Shown here piece after piece: positions 1-10,641 of a stretch of DNA of 64,000 nucleotides (position 1 is the first letter of the stretch; each line of letters begins with the position of its first letter). A program made the translations under genes and the position numbers. Origin of the DNA: Flavobacterium sp. WC2421 (GTDB lineage Bacteria > Bacteroidota > Bacteroidia > Flavobacteriales > Flavobacteriaceae); NCBI RefSeq assembly GCF_040822115.1, contig NZ_CP162004.1, positions 2,046,001 through 2,110,000 on the forward strand. Reading direction: 5' to 3'. The notes below the pieces were generated by a model. That model saw only the letters and a program-made list of their open reading frames with translations. It was not told the DNA's origin and searched no databases.

Positions 1-38
1 TTGCGCTCTTAAAATCAATAGCCATACAATTTCAGAAG

Positions 39-1589
39 ATGATGAACGAAGAACAAATACATGGAGGAGTAATCACATCGGAAGAAATTAACCGTTGTAT
101 TGCGATTCTCGCTCAATTAAATATGGATACTGATCAAATATTTGATATCCCAAAAGAACAAAGAACGGCTTTAATAAAAGCGGCAGGTCAATTCTCGAGA
201 CCAGATCGAGACGAGCTTTCTCGTAGAAAAAAAGACGGAAAAGCAGTTGCAAAACGTAAAAAAGAAAAGCAAGATAGAACGGCACGTAAAGAAACTGGAA
301 TTAGATATGCGCGTGAAGCAAGTGTTTTTGTTGCGCCAAAATTACTGGCTTTTAATGATTTAGAAAGCAAAGAGCAGTTAGAGTTAGAAACGTCTAGGAA
401 TTGCTATGTATGTAAAACGTCGTTTACTAAAATGCATCACTTTTATGATACTATGTGTACTGATTGTGGCGATTTTAATTATGCCAAACGTTTTCAAAGT
501 GCTGATGTAAAAGGACAAGTAGCTGTTATTACCGGTTCTCGATTAAAAATTGGGTATCATATTACATTGATGCTACTACGAGGAGGAGCAACGGTTATTG
601 CAACGACACGTTTTCCAGTTGATTCAGCTTTGCGTTTTGGGAAAGAACCTGATTTTATGGATTGGGGACACCGTTTAAAAATCCATGGATTGGATTTAAG
701 ACATATTCCTAGTGTTGAGATTTTTTGCAATTTCATAGAGCAGAAATACGAGCGATTGGATATTTTGATTAATAATGCGGCGCAAACTGTTCGACGTCCT
801 GCTGGGTTTTATACCCACATGATGGAGAATGAAGAGCGTCCAATTCATACTTTGCCTAAACAAGCACAAGAATTATTACTAGATCATATTAATTGTTTGG
901 ATGAATTAAAAGTACTGACTTCGGGAGCTTCTTCGACTGAAAATATGCCAGTAACTTGGCATGGTCCAGAACCGGGAATTGGTTTGCGGGCTTCCGCCAA
1001 ATTATCTCAGATCCCTTATTCATTTGACAACGCACTTGTCGCTAACGAGGTCTTTCCTGAAGGAGAACTCGATGCCGACTTGCAACAAGTAGATTTAAGA
1101 AAGACGAATAGCTGGCGTTTAAAGTTGGGCCAAATAGAAACTACCGAAATGATTGAAGTACAATTGGTGAATTCAGTTGCACCGTTTGTATTATGTAATC
1201 GTCTTTCGGAAGTAATGAAAAAAGACAATACGGGACAAAAGCATATTATTAATGTCTCAGCTATGGAAGGGAAGTTCCATCGTTTTTTTAAAGAAGCCCG
1301 ACATCCACATACTAATATGGCTAAAGCTGCTTTGAATATGCTTACGCATACCGCTGCTGGTGAATTGGCGAAAGCCGGAATATTTATGAATGCCGTAGAT
1401 ACGGGTTGGGTGACTGATGAAGATCCTGCCGAATTAGCCAAGAAGAAACAAGAACTCGAAGATTTTCAACCCCCTTTAGATATTGTGGATGGTGCGGCTA
1501 GGGTTATGGATCCGTTATTTGATGGTATTAATACTGGAAAACATTGGTGTGGGAAGTTCTTGAAAGACTACAACCCGATTCCTTGGTAA
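39..1589 (+). CDS. SDR-family oxidoreductase-like protein with N-terminal zinc ribbon
   Basis: About 516 residues, twice the length of a classical short-chain dehydrogenase. The N-terminal ~110 residues are charged and helical. A CxxC...CxxC zinc-ribbon pair (CYVC and CTDC) follows at about residues 122-142. A Rossmann domain then starts with [12 protein letters not shown] and contains the NNAA motif. The serine of the catalytic triad is probably in INVSAMEG, but the usual YxxxK reads TNMAK, so the catalytic tyrosine is missing and classical SDR catalysis is doubtful. The frame stays open from position 3 to the ATG at 39, so the gene may begin upstream of the window; ATG at 39 or 42 is otherwise plausible. 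A strong terminator follows. The fold is clear; substrate and role are unknown. Confidence 0.8.
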   Translation: MMNEEQIHGGVITSEEINRCIAILAQLNMDTDQIFDIPKEQRTALIKAAGQFSRPDRDELSRRKKDGKAVAKRKKEKQDRTARKETGIRYAREASVFVAPKLLAFNDLESKEQLELETSRNCYVCKTSFTKMHHFYDTMCTDCGDFNYAKRFQSADVKGQVAVITGSRLKIGYHITLMLLRGGATVIATTRFPVDSALRFGKEPDFMDWGHRLKIHGLDLRHIPSVEIFCNFIEQKYERLDILINNAAQTVRRPAGFYTHMMENEERPIHTLPKQAQELLLDHINCLDELKVLTSGASSTENMPVTWHGPEPGIGLRASAKLSQIPYSFDNALVANEVFPEGELDADLQQVDLRKTNSWRLKLGQIETTEMIEVQLVNSVAPFVLCNRLSEVMKKDNTGQKHIINVSAMEGKFHRFFKEARHPHTNMAKAALNMLTHTAAGELAKAGIFMNAVDTGWVTDEDPAELAKKKQELEDFQPPLDIVDGAARVMDPLFDGINTGKHWCGKFLKDYNPIPW

Positions 1590-1637
1590 AAGCATGTCCC
1601 CCTTCAATAGGGAATTCTAATAATTTATAAAATAGAG

Positions 1638-1670
1638 CCACAACAGAATATAATTTTGTTGTGGTTTTTT
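1638..1670 (+). terminator. Rho-independent terminator after the SDR-like gene
   Basis: Inverted repeat CCACAACA / TGTTGTGG followed directly by six T. It lies about 50 bases after the SDR-like stop codon. Confidence 0.8.
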
Positions 1671-1725
1671 GTTGCTACTTATTACGTGCATAGAATATAT
1701 TCATAGTTTTTATCTATTGAAAAAA

Positions 1726-1733
1726 TATTTTTG
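1726..1733 (+). promoter_or_regulatory. Candidate -7 element for katG
   Basis: TATTTTTG matches the Bacteroidetes TAnnTTTG -7 consensus, 60 bases before the katG ATG. No clear -33 TTTG is visible at the expected spacing, so this is tentative. Confidence 0.35.
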
Positions 1734-1756
1734 ATAATAAATTTTATGTAAATTAG

Positions 1757-4009
<2,253 letters not shown>

Positions 4010-4046
4010 TCAGTCTAAAAAGACTAAAGAGATTGTGTTATTTTAT

Positions 4047-4087
4047 AAAACCACAGCGGAATCTAGGATTCTGTTGTGGTTTTTTTT
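4047..4087. terminator. Terminator after katG
   Basis: Long hairpin with outer arms AAAACCACA / GTGGTTTT and inner GAATC / GATTC, followed by a run of T. The A-run at its left edge means it could also stop transcription of the converging minus-strand gene. Confidence 0.8.
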
Positions 4088-4152
4088 CTTTATATTTTAT
4101 AATTAGTAATTTTGTCGAGTTAATTTAAAATATACTTTCAATTAATAGCAGT

Positions 4153-5310
4153 TTAATCTTGACTATTAATTATTGCTGTATTTATATTATTCCGTCTTTT
4201 TAAGTTATAATCAACAATGTTAACCCATTTGTTATGGTAAGTAGAATTAAGATCTTTTGTAAACCTGTTCAATTCTTCTGAAACGATTTCAATATATTCC
4301 GCATAAGTTTTTAGATCTAGTTCACTTAAGTTTTGTTCTTCTTTTATTAAAGCCGATAGACCCATTAAGTTGGCAACAGGTTTTCTAAGCACGTGCGAAA
4401 TGTCAAATGAAATTTGTTCCATTGTTTTTTCGTAGGCAATGTGGCTGCTGATTTCATGATACATACCATACCAAACGACTTCATTATTAGGTAATCTTTC
4501 AGGCTCAGCTTTCACCATATACCATTTGGTTACATTATCTATTTCAATTTTATATTCAAAATACCAAGTAGTAAGTGTTTTGTATGATGTCTCTAAGGCT
4601 TTTTTGAATTTAGTTTGGTAATCTTTGTGAATTAAATTAAATCCATCAAATGGTTCTAAAACTTTTTTATCTTCATCAAGATTTTTAGGTAATTTAAAAT
4701 CGCCTAAACTTAGAAAGTCGTATATAAATTCCCCATTAGATCTTCTTCTTAATTGAAAAATAGTAGAAGGAATGTTATCTGTAAGTTTTATTAGGTTCTC
4801 AGCACTTTTGGCAATGTAATTTCTTTGTTCAAGCATTAGCTTTCTAATATTCAAAAAATCCATTGTCTTTTTTGCCAATATTTGTAATGCTTTTTTTTGA
4901 TTCTCGGTAATAAACCTTGGTTTACTATCAAGAACACATAAAGTACCTAATACATTTCCTTCTGGTGTCACTAATGGGGCTCCTGCATAAAACCGAATGT
5001 TAAGTGGACCAGTTACAGTAGGATTATTTGCAAATCGTTTATCTGTATAAGTATCTTCAATAACAAGTACTTCATTTGGTTTCGTTAAGGTATACTTACA
5101 AAAGGAATACTCTCTTTTAGTTTGTTGTTGATGGACTCCCTTCCTGGCTTTAAACCATTGCCTGTCTTTATCAACCATTGTTATTAAAGAAATTGGCATG
5201 TCAAACACCAGGGAAACTAATTCAGTTATTTCATTTAATTCCTCCTCAGGATCTGTGTCTAAAATGGCATAACTTAACAAATCTTCAACACGATTTTTGT
5301 ATTTCTTCAC
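4153..5310 (-). CDS. GAF-domain sensor with HisKA-like helix but no ATPase domain
   Basis: Cytoplasmic 385-residue protein without signal peptide or membrane segment. Residues ~20-155 form a GAF domain of the type found at the N-terminus of many bacterial kinases (features include DKDRQWFKARKG, APLVTPEGNVLGTLCVLD). A PAS-like region lies at ~175-290. Residues ~295-355 resemble a HisKA dimerisation helix pair, with His306 in FDISHVLRKPVANLMGL at the position of a phospho-accepting histidine. The protein ends soon after, with no N, G1, F or G2 boxes, so it cannot phosphorylate itself by the normal route. It may be a phosphotransfer or dimerisation partner of another kinase, or a degenerate kinase. 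No response regulator is adjacent. Confidence 0.8.
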   Translation of the reverse strand: MKKYKNRVEDLLSYAILDTDPEEELNEITELVSLVFDMPISLITMVDKDRQWFKARKGVHQQQTKREYSFCKYTLTKPNEVLVIEDTYTDKRFANNPTVTGPLNIRFYAGAPLVTPEGNVLGTLCVLDSKPRFITENQKKALQILAKKTMDFLNIRKLMLEQRNYIAKSAENLIKLTDNIPSTIFQLRRRSNGEFIYDFLSLGDFKLPKNLDEDKKVLEPFDGFNLIHKDYQTKFKKALETSYKTLTTWYFEYKIEIDNVTKWYMVKAEPERLPNNEVVWYGMYHEISSHIAYEKTMEQISFDISHVLRKPVANLMGLSALIKEEQNLSELDLKTYAEYIEIVSEELNRFTKDLNSTYHNKWVNIVDYNLKRRNNINTAIINSQD

Positions 5311-5840
5311 GGTTCTTTAAATAGGTTAGTTAGTTTTAATAAAAATACTAATATTATTAAAAAAAAACAATTCCATTTAACGCCACTTTTTTACTATTCA
5401 TCTATATAAAATGGCTTTTTTAGATATAATCAAAAAAATTAACAGCTTTAAATGAATATCTAATCGTTAAAATTTATTAATTCCACTTATTTAATTGTTT
5501 TATGTTTTTATTAATTATAGTAAGTTTTAATGCTACCAAATAGATTATTTCAATGAATTACTTTTGGAGCCATTAAAATGCGGTTTTATACTATTTATTA
5601 TGAAAAATCAGGGTTGTTTTTTATAACATTAATTGTAGCTAAATAGAATCGTTTTATTGTAGGATAGTTGTGTATTTGAATATTAGGTAAAGTAAAAGTT
5701 TATTTAGTATTATTAAATTTGTAAATTATTCTTAATTTTTTACTTCTGTTTTATTTTTTTACTAATTTTACAACTCAATAAAGAGAATATAATAATAAGA
5801 CTTTCAATTTTAGTTTAACTGCATTTTAAAAATTAAAAAT
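5311..5840. other. 530-base AT-rich intergenic region
   Basis: Very AT-rich stretch between divergent genes. Only a 22-codon reading frame at 5578-5646 and the candidate -7 element at 5714-5721 were noticed. No convincing hairpin, tRNA or repeat was seen. It is unusually long for this gene-dense window, so a small RNA or long leader cannot be excluded. Confidence 0.5.
5714..5721 (+). promoter_or_regulatory. Candidate -7 element upstream of the 101-residue gene
   Basis: TAAATTTG fits TAnnTTTG. It would give a leader of about 110 bases before the ATG at 5841. The -33 element is not obvious. Confidence 0.3.
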
Positions 5841-6146
5841 ATGGTAGTACAATATCAAGGACAACAAAAAGGAATTCCGACAAAATTTACGGTAAGAATC
5901 AACCGAAATAATATATTGAAAAATGGGTCAAAATACCGAATGGATTTATTGGTAGGAGAAAAGCAATTACCCTCTTTTAAGACATTAAATCATAAAAGTC
6001 TATCTGATTGTTTAAAAGAAATGTACCTGTTCAGAAAATTCAACAATATAGAGTTAGAAGCTTCTTCAGAAAAAGTTGAACCTACTTTTATTCCTTCGGA
6101 TTCGATTTTATACAACAACTATAAGCAGACTTTATTTATGGCATAA
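5841..6146 (+). CDS. Hypothetical 101-residue protein
   Basis: No family recognised. The protein is basic and hydrophilic, with no signal peptide, membrane segment, cysteine or known catalytic motif. The N-terminal half (MVVQYQGQQKGIPTKFTVRI) looks strand-rich. The middle contains a helix-like stretch around SLSDCLKEMYLFRKF. Reality of the gene is supported by an A-rich leader typical of this genome, a frame free of stops in AT-rich DNA, and a strong terminator 25 bases downstream. It is a monocistronic unit with a long upstream region. Confidence 0.65.
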   Translation: MVVQYQGQQKGIPTKFTVRINRNNILKNGSKYRMDLLVGEKQLPSFKTLNHKSLSDCLKEMYLFRKFNNIELEASSEKVEPTFIPSDSILYNNYKQTLFMA

Positions 6147-6169
6147 TACCATTTATAAGTTATAAAATC

Positions 6170-6209
6170 AAAAAGCCACAATAGAATTAATTTCTATTAT
6201 GGCTTTTTA
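6170..6209. terminator. Terminator after the 101-residue gene
   Basis: Arms AAAAAGCCACAATAGAA / TTCTATTATGGCTTTTT with one mismatch and a short loop. The A-run and T-run on the two sides could serve both this gene and the converging ABC-F gene. Confidence 0.8.
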
Positions 6210-6279
6210 CTATTCAAATATGTGGACAAGAATAAAAATTTGGGAGGCTCTATTCTTTCTCTTTCTGATATAATTAATA

Positions 6280-8142
6280 TCATCCTTCCATCTTGGCACT
6301 CAATTCAAACCATCGTTCTTCTTTAGCTTCCATTTTATTGATAAGGTTTTGTAATTCTTTAGCTTTTTTCTCAATATCGGTATCAGCTACTTTTCCTTCA
6401 GAAAATAAAAGCTCAATCTTGGCTTTTTGTTCTTCTAAATCTTTGATTTCGCGTTCTGTTTTTTGGAATTCTTTTTGCTCGTTGAAAGTTAAGTTTCCAG
6501 TTGGATTGTTTTGTTTCCAGTCTTTTTTCTCCGCTTTGTTTTCTTCTTTTTGTGCCACATCAGCACTGTCTTCATAGGCTCTAAAATCAGAATAGTTTCC
6601 AGGAAAATCTTCTACAACACCATCACCTCTAAAGATAAATAAGTGATCTACAATTTTATCCATGAAATACCTATCGTGAGAAACCACTAATAAACATCCA
6701 GGATAATCTAGAAGGAAACTTTCTAGCACATTCAAAGTCACAATGTCTAAATCATTCGTTGGTTCATCCAGAATCAGGAAGTTAGGATTCTGAATCAAAA
6801 CTGTACACAAGTACAAACGTTTCAACTCTCCACCACTTAAACGATCTACAAAATCGTATTGTTTTTTTGAGTCAAATAAGAAACGCTCTAATAATTGAGA
6901 AGCCGAAATTAATTTCCCTTTCATCAACGGAATAAATTCTCCATATTCTTTAATGACATCTATTACTCGTTGTCCTGGTTTTGGGTTGATTCCACTTTGG
7001 GTGTAATAACCCACTTTTATGGTTTCACCCACAATTACTTTTCCTCCATCAAGTGGTAAAGTTCCTGTCAATAAATTCAAGAAAGTCGATTTTCCAGTTC
7101 CGTTTTTACCAATGATTCCAATGCGTTCTCCACGTTGAAAGTCAAAACTAAAGTTGTCCATGATGACATGGTCCTTGAATTTTTTGGAAATTTTGTGAAG
7201 CTCAATAATTTTGCTTCCCATGCGTTCCATATTAATTTCAAGCTCTACTTTATTTTCACGACGGCGACTTTGTGCTTTTTCTTTGATGTCGTAAAAGTCA
7301 TCCTGACGCGATTTAGATTTGGTTGTTCTCGCTTTTGGTTGGCGACGCATCCATTCTAATTCTTTTACAAATAAATTCTGTGCTTTATCAACACTCGAAT
7401 TTTCTGAGGCAATACGCTCTTCTTTTTTTTCTAAGTAATAAGAGTAATTTCCTTTGTATTGGTATAATTTTCCGTTGTCTAGTTCAATGATTTCATTACA
7501 AACACGTTCTAAGAAGAAACGGTCGTGCGTCACCATAAACAACGTAATGTTTTCTTTGGCAAAATAACTTTCTAACCATTCGATCATCTCTAAATCCAAG
7601 TGATTCGTAGGTTCATCTAGAATCAATAAATCAGGACGGTTAATCAAAATAATAGCAAGTGATAATCTTTTTTTCTGTCCACCAGAAAGATTTTTCACTT
7701 TCAATTTGAAATTTTCTAACTTCAGTTTGAACAAAATTTGTTTGTACTGTGTTTCAAAATCCCATGCATTGTGTTGATCCATTCCATCAAAAGCTTTTTG
7801 ATACGCTTCTTCATCTTCTGGATTTTCTAATGCTTTTTCATAGGCTTCAATCACTTTCAAAGTCTCATTATCCGATGCGAAAATACTTTCCTCAATCGTC
7901 AATTCTTCTTGCAAATTATTGTTTTGCGACAAGAATGCCATTTTGATCCCTTTTCTTAAAACTACTTGACCAGTATCCGACTCTTCTAAGCCGTTAATGA
8001 TACTCATTATAGTAGTTTTTCCAGAGCCATTTTTGGCAATAAAAGCGATTTTTTGGTCTTTATTTATTCCAAACGAAATGTTGTCAAATAAGGTTCTTTC
8101 ACCAAATGATTTCGAGATATTTTCTACAGAAAGGTAATTCAC
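6280..8142 (-). CDS. uup: ABC-F family ATPase (Uup-like)
   Basis: 620 residues with two ABC ATPase domains and no membrane segments, as in ABC-F translation or ribosome-associated factors. Domain 1 has Walker A AKNGSGKTT, signature LSGGQKKR and Walker B LILDEPTNHLD. Domain 2 has GKNGTGKST, LSGGELKR and LILDEPTNDLD. The linker between them is rich in Arg and Lys. A C-terminal coiled coil (~555-620) rich in Glu and Lys fits the Uup subgroup rather than EttA. Uup proteins are linked to ribosome rescue and precise excision of transposons. Expression is probably from its own promoter just upstream of the start at 8142. The exact subfamily is inferred from the C-terminal extension. Confidence 0.9.
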   Translation of the reverse strand: MNYLSVENISKSFGERTLFDNISFGINKDQKIAFIAKNGSGKTTIMSIINGLEESDTGQVVLRKGIKMAFLSQNNNLQEELTIEESIFASDNETLKVIEAYEKALENPEDEEAYQKAFDGMDQHNAWDFETQYKQILFKLKLENFKLKVKNLSGGQKKRLSLAIILINRPDLLILDEPTNHLDLEMIEWLESYFAKENITLFMVTHDRFFLERVCNEIIELDNGKLYQYKGNYSYYLEKKEERIASENSSVDKAQNLFVKELEWMRRQPKARTTKSKSRQDDFYDIKEKAQSRRRENKVELEINMERMGSKIIELHKISKKFKDHVIMDNFSFDFQRGERIGIIGKNGTGKSTFLNLLTGTLPLDGGKVIVGETIKVGYYTQSGINPKPGQRVIDVIKEYGEFIPLMKGKLISASQLLERFLFDSKKQYDFVDRLSGGELKRLYLCTVLIQNPNFLILDEPTNDLDIVTLNVLESFLLDYPGCLLVVSHDRYFMDKIVDHLFIFRGDGVVEDFPGNYSDFRAYEDSADVAQKEENKAEKKDWKQNNPTGNLTFNEQKEFQKTEREIKDLEEQKAKIELLFSEGKVADTDIEKKAKELQNLINKMEAKEERWFELSAKMEG

Positions 8143-8158
8143 AAGTCTAAATTTTTTG

Positions 8159-8166
8159 CAAAAGTA
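8159..8166 (-). promoter_or_regulatory. Candidate -7 element for the ABC-F gene
   Basis: On the minus strand this reads TACTTTTG, matching TAnnTTTG, about 17 bases upstream of the start. It implies a very short leader, which is common in Bacteroidetes. The -33 element is unclear. Confidence 0.4.
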
Positions 8167-8223
8167 AACTTTTAAATGTCGATTTACGAATTGTTTAACT
8201 TATTCTAAGTTTTTTGAGCTTAA

Positions 8224-9189
8224 TTATTTTATCAGATACAAAGACAAATAAGCACTTAAGTCAAATTGATGTAATTTTTGGGGAGAATTTACAAATGGTT
8301 TTCTAGTAAAATTTTCATTGGTTAAATAATAATGCAACCCGTCTGCAGTCGCAATTCCTTCAACTTGATGAAAAGGAAGTTGGAGTTTTATTTTTCGCTT
8401 ATTTCCATTAAAAAAACTGGTTTTAGTGTAATTATAAAGCAGGTAAATAAAAGGGTGTAAAGTTTTGCTGTAACCACATAAAGCAATACTGTTTTGTGAA
8501 GGTAAATAGGTTGCTCCTGTGACCAATCCTTTTATTTTAAAGGTCTCTTTGTATTGTGCAATATAATTTCCGGGTGTTTTTGGTAAAGAGTAAACGCTGG
8601 TGTTTTGTTTATTCCATTTTTTGGTAAACAAATAAATACTGTCGTTTGTAACAATAAAAGCTTCACAGTCAAAATTGGTAGTATTGGGTTGTAAGGGAGT
8701 GAAATCAGTTTGGTCAGAGTACGAAAAAGAAATAGTATCTATTTTTTGGTTGAGTGATTTTAGCGACTTTTTTTCTACTTTTAAAATGTGTAAGTCCTTT
8801 CGGTTCCCAGATACATTATTCCCAAAATCACCAATGTAAAAATAAGAACTGTCTTGTGAAATTTCTTCCCAGTCTTTATTGGATACGTTTTTTAGCACCA
8901 CTTTTTGTTTGATATTTCCTGAAGTATCTAGCGCATAAAGTGCAGTATCGGTATCGTCATTAATAGTCCATAACAGCGAATTACTTTGGGTTAAACCCGA
9001 ACTTTCATTTAAATTTTTAGGAAGAGAAGCAGAATAAACTGGCTTAATTTTCGTAGAACGATAGCGACAACTGCCGTCATTTATTGTGGCTAATGAATTG
9101 TAATTTATAGAAAGTGGATCAGTACAACCCGAAATTTGGGCATATGTTGCCGTTATAAAAAGGAAAAAGAATAGGAGTACTGTTTTCAT
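8224..9189 (-). CDS. Secreted propeller-like protein with N-terminal CTDP...DGSC motif
   Basis: 321 residues with a signal peptide (MKTVLLFFFLFITATYAQ). Directly after it is a short Cys-framed motif beginning GCTDPLSINYN and ending NDGSC (Cys22 to Cys41). This motif recurs in secreted Bacteroidetes proteins. The rest is rich in beta-strand repeats such as DWEEISQDSSYFYIGDFGNN and resembles SdiA-regulated/phytase-like six-bladed propellers, though I cannot assign an enzyme. There is no type IX C-terminal sorting domain and no lipobox, so a periplasmic or released location is likely. It stands alone; the intergenic repeat at 9260-9330 lies upstream. Confidence 0.7.
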   Translation of the reverse strand: MKTVLLFFFLFITATYAQISGCTDPLSINYNSLATINDGSCRYRSTKIKPVYSASLPKNLNESSGLTQSNSLLWTINDDTDTALYALDTSGNIKQKVVLKNVSNKDWEEISQDSSYFYIGDFGNNVSGNRKDLHILKVEKKSLKSLNQKIDTISFSYSDQTDFTPLQPNTTNFDCEAFIVTNDSIYLFTKKWNKQNTSVYSLPKTPGNYIAQYKETFKIKGLVTGATYLPSQNSIALCGYSKTLHPFIYLLYNYTKTSFFNGNKRKIKLQLPFHQVEGIATADGLHYYLTNENFTRKPFVNSPQKLHQFDLSAYLSLYLIK

Positions 9190-9194
9190 ATTTT

Positions 9195-9202
9195 CAAAAG
9201 TA
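9195..9202 (-). promoter_or_regulatory. Candidate -7 element for the secreted propeller-like gene
   Basis: Reads TACTTTTG on the minus strand, six bases from the start codon at 9189. If used, the message would be nearly leaderless. Tentative. Confidence 0.3.
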
Positions 9203-9259
9203 ATCGTTTCTAAATGATTATTTTAATAATTTGGAGCGAATCATTAGGCATTATTTGCA

Positions 9260-9330
9260 GGCAAAGTTCCTGCTTTCACCTTTATCTTTGCTCGTTCCTC
9301 GCAAAGGATATCGGTTCTATCAGGGCTAAA
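9260..9330 (-). repeat. Structured intergenic repeat, copy 1
   Basis: Read on the minus strand, this has a 5' block AGCCCTGATAGAACCGATAT, a hairpin with CTTTGC / GCAAAG arms, and a 3' block AAAGCAGGAACTTTGCC. The same block order occurs on the plus strand near 23646-23714 and, more diverged, near 44307-44392. It lies outside genes. It resembles intergenic elements common in Flavobacterium genomes. Confidence 0.65.
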
Positions 9331-9363
9331 TTGGAAATAGTGTTTTTAATTTGAAACTTTGTG

Positions 9364-9395
9364 TCTTTGATTCATTAGATATATCTTTGATTCAT
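9364..9395 (+). repeat. Direct repeat of TCTTTGATTCAT across a start codon
   Basis: The 12-mer TCTTTGATTCAT occurs at 9364-9375 and 9384-9395, exactly 20 bases apart. The second copy contains the AT of the glycosyltransferase ATG. Both copies include a TTTG that resembles a -7 element. It may be a small local duplication of the promoter. Confidence 0.5.
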
Positions 9396-10557
9396 GCAAT
9401 TATCAGTAATCATCCTTAATTATAATGTCCGCTATTTTTTAGAACTCTGTGTTTTAAGTGTGCAAAGTGCGCTTACAAATATTGATAGCGAAATTATTGT
9501 AATTGACAATAACTCGGATGACGGTAGTTGTGAGATGATTAAAGCACTATTTCCCCATGTCAAACTCGTTCAAAATAAAGAGAATGTAGGTTTTTCTAAA
9601 GGAAATAATATTGGAGTAGCAGAAGCAAAAGGAGAATTTATATGTATTCTTAATCCAGATACAGTAGTTGCGGAAGATACTTTTGTTAAAATTTTAGCTT
9701 TCGCTAAAGGTCAAGACAACCTAGGAATTGTGGGGTGTCGATTTATTGATGGTTCAGGGAATTTCTTGCCAGAATGTAAACGAGGAGTTCCAACACCATG
9801 GGTTGCTTTTACCAAAATCGCAGGTTTGTATAAAATTTTTCCTAGATCAAGAATTTTCGGGAAATATTACGCCCAACAGCTATCGAAAAATGAAAATGGA
9901 AAAGTGGATATTTTAGTTGGTGCTTTTATGGTAATGAAAAGAGGATTCTATCAGGAGCTTGGTGGATTTGACGAAGATTGTTTTATGTATTCCGATGATA
10001 TTGATTTATCTTATAGAGCTTTGAAAAAGGGTAGTTTTAATTATTATTTTCATGAGACCACTATTATCCATTATAAAGGAGAGAGTACTTTAAAAGATGA
10101 AATCTACATGAAACGATTTCAGGAAGCCATGCAGTTTTTTTATAAAAAGCATTTCAAAGTTGCCCCGCTATTTACACTTTTTATGAACATAGGTAGTTAT
10201 TTTTTTTCTTTCGCAAAAAGAATACAGGGGCATTCTATAATTAAAAAAGCTCCAAAATCGTATCTGCTTTATTCTTCAGATGAAGAATTGGCAAATAAGC
10301 TGACTTTAATTTTGCAAAAAAAAGTGGTGTTTCACAATTTGAAAACAGAAAAAATGGTAATTTCGTCTTCTTATAGAAGCGCTAAAGCGGTCGAAATTAT
10401 TCTAGATAATGAATTTATTTCTTTTAAAGAATGTATAGCAATTATTGAATCTTCTAAAAGTAAGGAGCTTACCTTTAAAATGCGCCCTAAAAAAGCTAAT
10501 TTTTTGATAGGAAGCAATAATAGTAATGAAAGAGGTGAGATTATAAAAATCGAATGA
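9394..10557 (+). CDS. Family 2 glycosyltransferase
   Basis: 387 residues. The GT-A fold begins at residue 1 with LSVIILNYN, followed by IIVIDNNSDDGS (nucleotide-sugar binding) and ILNPDT at the DXD position. The later acidic motif GGFDEDCFMYSDDIDLSYR is the expected catalytic-base region of rhamnosyltransferase-like GT2 enzymes. The C-terminal ~120 residues are a family-specific tail of unknown role with a weakly hydrophobic helix near 250-265 that may touch the membrane. Likely function is addition of a sugar to a cell-surface polysaccharide or lipid on the cytoplasmic side. No other glycan genes are adjacent, so donor and acceptor cannot be guessed. Confidence 0.85.
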   Translation: MQLSVIILNYNVRYFLELCVLSVQSALTNIDSEIIVIDNNSDDGSCEMIKALFPHVKLVQNKENVGFSKGNNIGVAEAKGEFICILNPDTVVAEDTFVKILAFAKGQDNLGIVGCRFIDGSGNFLPECKRGVPTPWVAFTKIAGLYKIFPRSRIFGKYYAQQLSKNENGKVDILVGAFMVMKRGFYQELGGFDEDCFMYSDDIDLSYRALKKGSFNYYFHETTIIHYKGESTLKDEIYMKRFQEAMQFFYKKHFKVAPLFTLFMNIGSYFFSFAKRIQGHSIIKKAPKSYLLYSSDEELANKLTLILQKKVVFHNLKTEKMVISSSYRSAKAVEIILDNEFISFKECIAIIESSKSKELTFKMRPKKANFLIGSNNSNERGEIIKIE

Positions 10558-10596
10558 AAAATTACACTTAATGTAATTTATATATAAAATATTTAG

Positions 10597-10604
10597 TAAT
10601 TTCG
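10597..10604 (+). promoter_or_regulatory. Candidate -7 element for the E2 gene
   Basis: TAATTTCG is one base off TAnnTTTG and sits 38 bases before the ATG at 10642. Confidence 0.3.
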
Positions 10605-10641
10605 CAAACTGTAAAACAAAATCACCTTTTAGGTTAACAAT

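Noticed and set aside
1016..1441. 141-codon open frame on the minus strand inside the SDR-like gene
   Set aside because: Lies fully opposite a well-supported coding region, has no recognisable domain and no promoter; a shadow frame.
5578..5646. 22-codon frame in the long intergenic region
   Set aside because: Too short, with no leader or terminator of its own and no recognisable motif.
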